Of a DNA stretch of 64,000 nucleotides, positions 9,861-17,035 are shown in pieces; the stretch's first letter is position 1; each line of letters starts with the position of its first letter. The notes under the pieces are model-generated. The model saw nothing but the letters and a program-made list of their open reading frames with translations. It did no database searches and had not been told where the DNA came from. Where the stretch lies: positions 62,001-126,000 of the forward strand of contig JAEYLX010000014.1 of assembly GCA_023407575.1 (NCBI GenBank), in the 5' to 3' direction. This stretch comes from Bacillota bacterium (GTDB lineage: Bacteria > Bacillota > Clostridia > Lachnospirales > Lachnospiraceae). The position numbers and the translations under genes are program-made.

Positions 9861-10031
9861 CGGATGGATATAGAATATGAATGAGACCAATCAATGGTAG
9901 GACTTATACCTATCAAAGCTGTTAGAAATTAAAGGTTCTACCACATTAGGAATTGATGTAATAGGAAGCTGATAATATGTTATTTTGCTAGATTATTGTT
10001 GTTATTTATAAGTTAATATGGAGGTAATGAT

Positions 10032-10553
10032 ATGTTTTATGATTTAGTAAAGACCAGAAGAAGCATTAGAAAATTTGAAGATAGAGAAATTGAAAAAGAT
10101 CAAGTTGATATGATATTAAAAAGCGGGTTGATGGCACCAACTTCAAAGAACGTAAGGTCGTGGGAGTTTATTGCTGTAACAGATAAGGAACAATTGCAAA
10201 AGCTGATCAATAGCAGAGAGAATGGTGTGAGACAGCTTACAACTGCAAAACTTGCAATTGTTGTGGCAGCTGATCCGGAGGCAATTGATGTGTGGGTGGA
10301 GGATGTATCCATTGCTGCTATTACGATGCAGTTTACGGCTCATTCCCTTGGGATAGGTTCTTGTTGGATACAGATAAGAAATAGAATTGGAGTAAACCAT
10401 ATGGAATCACAGGAAACCGTAAAGAAGGCTTTAAATATACCAAATAAATATCAAGTGGGTTGTATGCTTGTATTTGGATATCCTGCTGAAGAAAAACAAC
10501 CTCATGATGAGAGGAAGCTTCTTTATGATAAAGTACATTATAACAACTTTTAA
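10032..10553 (+). CDS. Nitroreductase-family flavoprotein
   Basis: A 173-residue protein with the nitroreductase N-terminus (TRRSIRKF) that binds FMN phosphate, the APTSKN segment and a C-terminal VFGYPAEEK typical of small NADH-dependent FMN reductases. Such enzymes reduce nitro compounds, quinones or other electrophiles as homodimers in the cytoplasm. The physiological substrate cannot be predicted. GGAGGT precedes the ATG. It stands alone and ends at a bidirectional terminator shared with the convergent DMT genes. Confidence 0.88.
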   Translation: MFYDLVKTRRSIRKFEDREIEKDQVDMILKSGLMAPTSKNVRSWEFIAVTDKEQLQKLINSRENGVRQLTTAKLAIVVAADPEAIDVWVEDVSIAAITMQFTAHSLGIGSCWIQIRNRIGVNHMESQETVKKALNIPNKYQVGCMLVFGYPAEEKQPHDERKLLYDKVHYNNF

Positions 10554-10587
10554 TAATCATACGGTACAAAATAATTAGGAATAAAGA

Positions 10588-10626
10588 GAGCTTGTTAAAT
10601 GTTTTAAAATTACATTTAACAAGCTC
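10588..10626. terminator. Bidirectional terminator between convergent genes
   Basis: A perfect 15-bp stem (GAGCTTGTTAAATGT and its complement) is flanked by AAAGA on one side and TTTTA on the other. It can end transcription of the nitroreductase (+) and the DMT pair (-). Confidence 0.88.
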
Positions 10627-10662
10627 TTTTATGGTCTATTTCATTTATTAAATAACTTTAGG

Positions 10663-11112
10663 TTAGTTTTTACTTGCAGCTTCATTTTTATCAATAAATA
10701 AATTATAGGCAAGACCCAGAAACACGATTAAACCACCAACCATTTTACTGGGAGATATCTCATGTTTTATCAGAAAATCGATTAATCCGCCTGCAAATAG
10801 CTGTGCAATAAAGATAAACAAGGTCATATAAAACGAAGATATTTTAGGGGTAAGGAAGCTGGATAAGGCTACCACAATTACTCCCAGCATACCACCAAAA
10901 TACGCCCACCATGGTAAAGTGGATAACGAGGAACTACTTGGTAACAAGCTTTTTTCAAAAATTAATACCAGTCCAAAGGTTAGAACAAGGCCGACAATAT
11001 AGTTAAATAAGGTACTCTGAAAAACACCTATTTTTTCGGCTAGTTTATAATTTACAATACGATTAAGTACGATAGTAATGCCAGCGAGCATTGACACAAT
11101 AATGTATATCAT
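10663..11112 (-). CDS. Half-size DMT-superfamily permease, YdcZ/DUF606 type
   Basis: A 149-residue integral membrane protein with five predicted helices and a lysine-rich C-terminus. It has the pattern of the YdcZ (DUF606) family, small drug/metabolite-type transporters with half the usual number of helices that are often encoded in pairs. GGAGG lies ahead of the ATG. The neighbouring gene, 56 bp upstream in transcription, encodes a paralogue, so the two probably form one hetero-oligomeric transporter. The substrate is unknown. Confidence 0.82.
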   Translation of the reverse strand: MIYIIVSMLAGITIVLNRIVNYKLAEKIGVFQSTLFNYIVGLVLTFGLVLIFEKSLLPSSSSLSTLPWWAYFGGMLGVIVVALSSFLTPKISSFYMTLFIFIAQLFAGGLIDFLIKHEISPSKMVGGLIVFLGLAYNLFIDKNEAASKN

Positions 11113-11168
11113 TTTAATTCCTCCTAACTAAGAATGAAATTTCAAGAATTTGTAGGCTTAGTGATAAT

Positions 11169-11594
11169 CTATTTCCAAAGAATCATAGTTGCAATCCCTA
11201 TTAGAATGATAATTAACCCAATAACTTTTTTATTGTTAAAGGTAATTTTATTCATCCCAAACATACCAAAGCTATCCACCAGGATGGAAGCAAAAGATTG
11301 GCCTAACAACCCAAGAGCAAGAGTAAGTGATACCCCAAGCGGAGCGACCGACATATTGTTAAAAAGTACGGTTAATATTCCAATAGCACCTGCACTATAG
11401 TAATACCAAGGAATTTTATCCTTTATGACTATTTTGGATTTCGTTATTAATAATACAACTATTATGGTTACTAATCCAACTGCATGAATTATAACACTGG
11501 AAAAATAAAGCCCGGTTGCATTTGCAAGCCCACCGTTTATGGATATCATGATTGCGATAATCGCACCAGTTAGCATTGAGAGTAAATTGTACAT
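11169..11594 (-). CDS. Half-size DMT-superfamily permease, YdcZ/DUF606 type, paired copy
   Basis: A 141-residue, five-helix membrane protein related to its downstream neighbour. It is the first gene of the minus-strand pair and starts after a GGGGGAG ribosome binding site. It faces a Crp/Fnr-type regulator gene across an 18-bp perfect palindrome, which suggests control by that regulator. Confidence 0.82.
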   Translation of the reverse strand: MYNLLSMLTGAIIAIMISINGGLANATGLYFSSVIIHAVGLVTIIVVLLITKSKIVIKDKIPWYYYSAGAIGILTVLFNNMSVAPLGVSLTLALGLLGQSFASILVDSFGMFGMNKITFNNKKVIGLIIILIGIATMILWK

Positions 11595-11648
11595 GGAATG
11601 ACTCCCCCTTTCATTTGCTTTAGGTTATCATAATTGTTATAATGTCGT

Positions 11649-11666
11649 ATATGACATATGTCATAT
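11649..11666. promoter_or_regulatory. Perfect 18-bp palindrome, probable operator of the Crp/Fnr-type regulator
   Basis: The sequence ATATGACATATGTCATAT is self-complementary, with half sites TGAC-N4-GTCA that match the spacing of Crp/Fnr family boxes. It lies 55 bp ahead of the DMT pair and about 180 bp ahead of the divergent regulator gene. Binding by the neighbouring regulator is an inference from position. Confidence 0.6.
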
Positions 11667-11841
11667 TGGATTAAAAATAAATTCAGTAACTAATTAGTTA
11701 ATTTAAAATGATAAGCAATATTGGTGATGATAAGAATAATGGTTAGTAATCAATGATAAATGAAGACAAATGATATAGATGATAATTCTTATAGGATTTG
11801 TAATGCAGTTATACTTCGTAATTAGTTCATGGGAGGTTGTA

Positions 11842-12537
11842 ATGAAGAAACTTGAGGATAGAGAGTTAATTCAATTATATTATGATAAGTATAAACTATC
11901 TGAGATATTCAGTAAGGATATTATACCCTATCTGGAGCTGTTTGCTTATGAGAAGAATGAGCATATCTGCACAGATAATTATAGACTTCAACACATCCTT
12001 TTCCTAGTAAAGGGAAAAGCAAAGGTATATAAGAGCCTGGCGAATGGGAAATCACTTTTGCTATGTTTCTACAGTCCGTTAAAAGTATTAGGTGATTTAG
12101 AGCTCGTCAATCCAGCTGCGGCACCTTCTAATGTTCAAGCATTAGAACAGGTTTATTGTGTAGGGATTCATTTAAAACATGTGAAAGGGCACCTGGCCAA
12201 TGACCTAACCTTTTATAAATTTATTTGTACTTCCTTAGGAGAGAAGTTGGATAGATCAAGCATTAATAGTTCGATTAATCTACTGAATCAACTAGAAAAC
12301 AGGTTGGCAAGCTATATTATAGCAACTGCTGAACAGGTTCAACGAAACAATATAACGATATATCTATTCAATGAAAATCTAAGTAATACAGCAGAACTTT
12401 TGGGTACAAGCTACCGACATTTGTTAAGGACATTAAGTTCAATGTGTATGAACAATGTATTAAGGAAACTGGGTAGTGGTTATGAAGTTATAAATATAGT
12501 AAGGTTGGAAGAACTTGCGTCAGATGTATATAAGTAA
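11842..12537 (+). CDS. Crp/Fnr-family transcriptional regulator, YeiL-like
   Basis: A 231-residue regulator with an N-terminal cyclic-nucleotide-binding-type beta-roll (about residues 25-140) and a C-terminal winged helix-turn-helix around residues 170-225 (NTAELLGTSYRHLLRTL). No FNR-type cluster of four cysteines is evident. The ATG at 11842 is preferred over an in-frame start 63 bp upstream because GGGAGG is placed correctly for it. It is divergent from the DMT permease pair and is the obvious candidate to control it. The effector is unknown. Confidence 0.85.
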   Translation: MKKLEDRELIQLYYDKYKLSEIFSKDIIPYLELFAYEKNEHICTDNYRLQHILFLVKGKAKVYKSLANGKSLLLCFYSPLKVLGDLELVNPAAAPSNVQALEQVYCVGIHLKHVKGHLANDLTFYKFICTSLGEKLDRSSINSSINLLNQLENRLASYIIATAEQVQRNNITIYLFNENLSNTAELLGTSYRHLLRTLSSMCMNNVLRKLGSGYEVINIVRLEELASDVYK

Positions 12538-12549
12538 TTATAGGAAAAA

Positions 12550-12597
12550 CCTCCTTTGAAAATGGGATGTCAATATGACAACTTCATTCAAAGGAGG
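12550..12597 (+). terminator. Terminator of the Crp/Fnr-type regulator gene
   Basis: An 11-bp perfect stem, CCTCCTTTGAA with TTCAAAGGAGG, is followed by a pyrimidine-rich CTTTATCTTTCTT tract, 12 bp after the stop codon. Confidence 0.85.
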
Positions 12598-12673
12598 CTT
12601 TATCTTTCTTATATATAAAAATTATCTCAAAATGCTACATTATAAATTCAGAAATTATTTTTAAGTTACCATA

Positions 12674-12724
12674 TTGACAAATAGCAATTTATAAAATACA
12701 ATAGGTAACAGATGTTAGGTAACA
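12674..12724 (+). promoter_or_regulatory. Promoter with operator-like direct repeats for the TetR-CPBP operon
   Basis: TTGACA at 12674-12679 and TACAAT at 12697-12702 are 17 bp apart. Two identical TAGGTAACA repeats start at 12702 and 12716, overlapping the -10 and start region, and an inverted GTTACC lies at 12665. This layout suggests autorepression by the TetR protein encoded 30 bp downstream. Confidence 0.65.
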
Positions 12725-12754
12725 CATGGTATGAATAAATGAAAGGAAGGATTT

Positions 12755-13336
12755 ATGCCACCAAAGATTAAGATTACACAAGAAGAAATAATGAATAGGG
12801 CAGTTCGTATTGTTAGAGAAAAAGGGATTGAAAGTTTGAATGCACGGGATTTGGCTAAAGAGTTAGGGTGTTCCGTACATCCGATTTTTAGAGTCTATAC
12901 CACGATGGAGGGGCTCAAAACTTCAGTTTATAAAGAGGTAGAAAATTTATATAATAGACATATGGAAAGTGCCATGAATCAATCAGAAAATGGATTTCTT
13001 GGTATGGGGCTGGCTTATATAGATTTTGCTAAGAACGAGAAGAATCTATTTAAACTGTTATTTATGTCAGACGCCTTCCGGGAGCAAAGCCTAATGGATA
13101 TAGTTGGATCTACCGAAGGAGACGATGAAGTGATTGATATGATATGTCAGGGAACCGGATTAAGCAGAGAAGCTGCAAGGGATCTTTATACAGGAGTCTG
13201 GCTCACGACACACGGCATTGCATCTATGTATGCAACAAACAACTGCAAATTTAGTGATGAAGAAAATAGAAAGATATTAAACAATTCATTTATGGGATTA
13301 ATGTTTAAATTTAAATCAGAGGAGAAAAACAAATGA
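12755..13336 (+). CDS. TetR-family transcriptional regulator
   Basis: A 193-residue regulator with the N-terminal TetR helix-turn-helix (ARDLAKELGCSVHPIFRVY, residues 30-48) and an all-helical ligand-binding part. The recognition helix is unusual in carrying VHPIFR where AxxxYxHF is common. The gene overlaps the following CPBP protease gene by four bases (ATGA), so the two form one operon. It probably represses its own promoter through the repeats over the -10 region. The ligand is unknown. Confidence 0.88.
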   Translation: MPPKIKITQEEIMNRAVRIVREKGIESLNARDLAKELGCSVHPIFRVYTTMEGLKTSVYKEVENLYNRHMESAMNQSENGFLGMGLAYIDFAKNEKNLFKLLFMSDAFREQSLMDIVGSTEGDDEVIDMICQGTGLSREAARDLYTGVWLTTHGIASMYATNNCKFSDEENRKILNNSFMGLMFKFKSEEKNK

Positions 13337-14097
13337 CAAAAACTTACACACAGAGACATCCGTATTTAGCAGCATTTTTAGTGGCACTAATTTGTACCTT
13401 TATAACGGCTTTTGGGTCAGCACTTTCACAAATTCTCGAACTAGAAGAAAATCCTCAGATACTTGTAATAACGGGTTTTCTCGTAATTTCAGTTATTGTC
13501 GGTATTATAATAATGAAAAAATCCAGATTTGCAGTTTCAGAATTCGGTTTTCGTAGAAGTGAAGAAGGTTCTGCAAAAAAAGTAGGTTGGTATTTGCCTT
13601 TAGTAATAATAGAAATACTTCCTCTACTAGTTTTCGGAATTAATCCCGAGGTTATGGTAAAGCAATATATTATCTTATTACTTTTTACTGTAGCAGTTGG
13701 TTTTAACGAAGAAATCTATTTTAGAGGTTTAGCTCGTAAGTTTATGGAGGAAAAGGGTAGAAAGAAAGCCATTCTATGGAGTTCTATCGTTTTCGGTACG
13801 CTTCATCTGGTCAATATACTTAATAATAAAACGAACCTATATCTTGTTCTTCAGATGTTCTTCGCATTTTTAGTAGGCTTCGTACTTGCAGAGATTGTAT
13901 TCATTACAAAAAGCCTTTGGCTCGTGATTCTTTGGCATGCAGCACATGATTACATATCCAGCATTACTGGAGATTCACTTGATACAAAGGCTTTAATAAT
14001 TTTAGCATTTCAAGTAGTTGTTTTATTGATCTATGCAGTATGCATCTGGAAGAAGAGTACGGAAGATACTTTGGTTACACCTCTTGCAAATAATTAA
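13333..14097 (+). CDS. CPBP-family intramembrane metalloprotease
   Basis: A 254-residue membrane protein with about seven helices and the Rce1/CPBP (Abi) catalytic motifs. These are EEIYFR at residues 126-131 (EExxxR), a histidine in FGTLHLVN near 157 and LWHAAHD near 206. Family members cleave within the membrane or provide immunity to self-made bacteriocins. No bacteriocin precursor is visible nearby. Its 3' end overlaps the convergent radical-SAM gene by 23 bp. Confidence 0.88.
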   Translation: MTKTYTQRHPYLAAFLVALICTFITAFGSALSQILELEENPQILVITGFLVISVIVGIIIMKKSRFAVSEFGFRRSEEGSAKKVGWYLPLVIIEILPLLVFGINPEVMVKQYIILLLFTVAVGFNEEIYFRGLARKFMEEKGRKKAILWSSIVFGTLHLVNILNNKTNLYLVLQMFFAFLVGFVLAEIVFITKSLWLVILWHAAHDYISSITGDSLDTKALIILAFQVVVLLIYAVCIWKKSTEDTLVTPLANN

Positions 14098-15922
14098 TTA
14101 CACATTTGACTGTCATAGGTTTAATATTCTGATTAGATAGAATTTGAAGCTTTGGATATTCCTTTTTAAGTTCTATTATATTGAACCGTTTATGACCAAT
14201 AACCTGTGATAAATCCTTCGGATTACAAAGAATTGTAATATCCGAGGGATTTTCTAGGTCTATGACTTGTGGAACGGCTTGTTGTTTCATTTGGTTTACA
14301 CTTAAGCTAAGGGATGCATCAACAAAGCTTGCTGGGTTAGATGCGTTTGTGTTGGCATCCTTAAGAAAGTCCTTCATCAAATCAAGGAAATACGAACTTT
14401 CCACCAACTGCCGAAAAGCTGGATGGAAGGGGCCATAGAGGACTTCTTTTCCTTCCGCTATGAGCTCCGTGGGCTGGAGACCCATGCGAATAACAGGAAT
14501 CTGTGCTTTTAAGAAGACCTGATACATATCTTTTGTCCAATCAACTGCTTGATCTAAGGATAGCGGAGTATATTTCCCCTGATTACATAGCTCTAATAAT
14601 TCGGTTTCTTTAATTACTAGAGTCGGATAAATACGTATGCACTCGGGTTTTAGCAATGCAGCAAGTTTGGCGGATAATACTGCACGTTCCTTTGTATCAC
14701 CTGGTAACCCGACCATTAATTGAATGCCCAAGTGAAAGTCGTAGGTTTTGATTAGGTTTACTGCTTTATATACGTCTTGAACTTGATGACCTCGATTAGA
14801 CGCATCAAGAACTTCATCATGTAAGGATTGCACTCCAAGTTCAATGGTATCCACCAGATATAATTTAAGCCTATCAAGTATCTCTGTTGTGATGTAATCC
14901 GGTCTGGTGGACAGACGAATTGCATGAATTTTGCCTGACTTCTTATATTGAGCAGCAAGCTTAAGATACTTTTCTTGAAGTCTGGCATCAATTCCTGTAA
15001 AGCTTCCGCCGAAGAAGGCAAGTTCAATATATGTTTTATCATCTAGTGTAGAAGAATAGGTTTCAATCTGTTCCGATATTTCTTCCAAAGTCATGGCATT
15101 TGCTTTGGCTGTTATTTTTCTTTGATTGCAAAAGACACAGTCATTTGGACAGCCTTCATGAGAGATAAAGACAGGGATGTTGACGTGTTTGTTATAGTTG
15201 TTTTTATCATCAGAAGTTAGTATTTGATGTTGATATACCAAAATGGAGCCAATATCCGTTAAAGGAAATTCTTTGAAATGGACTACCTCTTTATCGTTAG
15301 CTTCTGCAAAGGCTACTATCTTTTCGAAGTCGGGATGCTCGCTCAAATCACCATGAAAGATTATGGTATCTTTAAAACTTCCACTGGTACCACCTAAAAA
15401 TCCGTAATCATGACCCTCCAAAAGGACATAGCCGGGTTGAATTAGAAGTGTATTCATTTCATCCTTTGAAGCCTGATGAATACCTTGATCGCTGGTGATA
15501 ATCGTATTGTTATTTACAACAACTGTGGAACATTTGGTATAACCTTGTTTGACAGAAATCAGCTTTTTACCTATATTCTTCGCGTGTTGTAAAACCAGAG
15601 AGTTTGTATGGTTGAGGTTATGGATTAGGCAATCCTTTGAAATTACTGCATTGTAGGCAATATCGTTGGGATAAACGGCAGTAAGCATTGAGTTTCCTAG
15701 TATATAGGGAACACCCAAGGTATCTAGTTGCTTAAATATCTCTATATTTGCATTTTCATCTACGATTAAGGTATTATCAATAATTGATATAACTAAATCG
15801 GGATGGCTATTAATTCTTGCTTCAAATCTATCATCCTTAGGAACCAGTACAACGGCTCCTTTGGTTTTCATATATTCTATTAATACTTCATTTGCTAGTT
15901 CAGATAAGAAAATTATGTTCAT
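14075..15922 (-). CDS. GME-like (DUF6873-type) domain fused to a radical-SAM enzyme
   Basis: A 615-residue cytoplasmic protein with two parts. Residues 1 to about 235 resemble uncharacterised guanidino-modifying-enzyme-fold proteins, with segments NDIAYNAV, QGYTKCSTVVV, DYGFLGG, GDLSEHPD and FPLTDIGSIL. Residues 246-615 form a radical-SAM domain with CPNDCVFC at 258-265 as the [4Fe-4S]/SAM ligands, AFFGGSFTG as the following glycine motif and an Elp3/HemN-like body. Most relatives I recall carry these parts in separate proteins. The reading frame is continuous across the linker, so this is a real fusion. The reaction is unknown. The stop codon overlaps the convergent CPBP gene. Confidence 0.85.
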   Translation of the reverse strand: MNIIFLSELANEVLIEYMKTKGAVVLVPKDDRFEARINSHPDLVISIIDNTLIVDENANIEIFKQLDTLGVPYILGNSMLTAVYPNDIAYNAVISKDCLIHNLNHTNSLVLQHAKNIGKKLISVKQGYTKCSTVVVNNNTIITSDQGIHQASKDEMNTLLIQPGYVLLEGHDYGFLGGTSGSFKDTIIFHGDLSEHPDFEKIVAFAEANDKEVVHFKEFPLTDIGSILVYQHQILTSDDKNNYNKHVNIPVFISHEGCPNDCVFCNQRKITAKANAMTLEEISEQIETYSSTLDDKTYIELAFFGGSFTGIDARLQEKYLKLAAQYKKSGKIHAIRLSTRPDYITTEILDRLKLYLVDTIELGVQSLHDEVLDASNRGHQVQDVYKAVNLIKTYDFHLGIQLMVGLPGDTKERAVLSAKLAALLKPECIRIYPTLVIKETELLELCNQGKYTPLSLDQAVDWTKDMYQVFLKAQIPVIRMGLQPTELIAEGKEVLYGPFHPAFRQLVESSYFLDLMKDFLKDANTNASNPASFVDASLSLSVNQMKQQAVPQVIDLENPSDITILCNPKDLSQVIGHKRFNIIELKKEYPKLQILSNQNIKPMTVKCVINYLQEV

Positions 15923-15974
15923 CGGATCAATCCTTTCGGATTAATTGTAACATCAGTAGGAGGGTTGTACAATG

Positions 15975-16427
15975 TCAAGTTGATTTGGTTATGATTGCTT
16001 GGTAATACTTATTAAGGCTTGTAATTAAAACATATCCAAGCACAATTTGAAAAATTGGCACGAAATTAGTTCCTAGTGTTGCATATTTTAATAACTTAGT
16101 TTGTACTAAGAGGTTATTGATACTTGCGTAGTGGTGTGTAAATGAAAAGAACAGGGAAGGTAATCCTACGATAATAATTTTTGGCAGGTTAATTTTCCAA
16201 CGTCCGGGTTTTTCGAATTCTATAGTAAGATGTTCTATTCCTAAAAGAATACCTATAAGTATATTAAAAATTAGTGGTGTAGTAATTAAAAGATTGTAAC
16301 TAACATCTGCTCCCCATGATGCTCTGAAAGCAAAATCTAGTTTGGAAATTACATATTCCTTTAAAAAGATTAACCCACTTAATACAAAGATATAGATGCA
16401 ATATTTTACCCATAATTTTTTTCTCAT
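15975..16427 (-). CDS. Small multispanning membrane protein of unknown function
   Basis: A 150-residue protein with about four hydrophobic segments (near residues 8-24, 45-62, 83-97 and 120-140). It has no motif I recognise. It follows a GGGGGA ribosome binding site and probably precedes the radical-SAM gene in one minus-strand unit (52 bp gap in transcription order). A hairpin repeat lies about 90 bp ahead of its start. Confidence 0.7.
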   Translation of the reverse strand: MRKKLWVKYCIYIFVLSGLIFLKEYVISKLDFAFRASWGADVSYNLLITTPLIFNILIGILLGIEHLTIEFEKPGRWKINLPKIIIVGLPSLFFSFTHHYASINNLLVQTKLLKYATLGTNFVPIFQIVLGYVLITSLNKYYQAIITKST

Positions 16428-16516
16428 TATTAATCCCCCTATTTAAATAATTTAGTTTTGATCTCCATTACATTTAACATAACAAACTACATTTTAAGAA
16501 TTGATTACAATTTGTA

Positions 16517-16549
16517 TTCATGACAAGAAAAAAACTTGTAGTTTCATCT
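16517..16549. repeat. Dispersed 33-bp hairpin repeat, copy A
   Basis: The stretch TTCATGACAAG ... CTTGTAGTTTCATCT recurs with few changes at 33900-33933. The core ACAAG/CTTGT can form a hairpin. It lies in the leader of the minus-strand membrane protein gene, as copy B lies in the leader of the lacI-type gene. A weaker relative is at about 32731-32765. Confidence 0.5.
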
Positions 16550-16656
16550 CATTTTCATGAACAACTATAATATTAATGATTTATTCACGTTTAATGTATA
16601 ATACTACATTTATTACATGGTTGTAAATGAATTACAATATTGCTTTTTAGATTTAA

Positions 16657-16878
16657 CAGTTAGTAGCAAAGATAAAACAACAATCCAACTTTCTTGATAC
16701 ACCTAGCGCTACAGCGGGATATATATATGTTTGTAATAAACTTGGATTAACACTTTACAGATCCAATGTTTTGACAGAAAAAGCAATGAAGGAACCTTGG
16801 TTTCAAGAGTTAAGCGAGGAGAATAAAGCGGATGAATTAAAATATCGATACTTTGAGTCCGTTGCTGTGTGGAATTAA
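16657..16878 (+). pseudogene. C-terminal remnant of an unidentified gene
   Basis: After a stop codon at 16654 an open frame runs about 73 codons to TAA at 16876 with no usable start codon or ribosome binding site at its beginning. The translation looks protein-like, including FLDTPSATAGYIYV and PWFQELSEENKADELKYRYFE, and suggests the tail of a globular enzyme. I could not place it in a family. The rest of the 16.43-17.03 kb gap holds a hairpin repeat, AT-rich DNA and the repeats ahead of the GH3 gene. Confidence 0.4.
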
Positions 16879-16922
16879 GGATATTATGAATTAGTAAATC
16901 TCATTTATTAAAGCTCATTTCA

Positions 16923-16958
16923 CTTACAACCTGTGCCATAAACCTTACAACCTATGCC
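16923..16958 (+). promoter_or_regulatory. Tandem direct repeats 21 bp apart ahead of the GH3 gene, LytTR-type site
   Basis: CTTACAACCTGTGCC at 16923 and CTTACAACCTATGCC at 16944 are direct repeats with a start-to-start distance of 21 bp, two helical turns. LytTR response regulators (AgrA, VirR type) bind paired direct repeats with this spacing next to the -35 region. A possible -10 (TATGCT) follows at 16983. The LytTR regulator encoded downstream of this gene is the likely binder; that link is inferred. Confidence 0.55.
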
Positions 16959-17035
16959 TTAAAATCAACAAGGCATTTCTTTTATGCTATCCTCATCCTT
17001 GTAAAAAACATTTATAAAAGTTATGGGAGGTAGCT

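Noticed and set aside
11134..11400. An 88-codon plus-strand frame opposite the DMT permease gene
   Set aside because: It lies fully antisense to a well-supported membrane protein gene and has no ribosome binding site.
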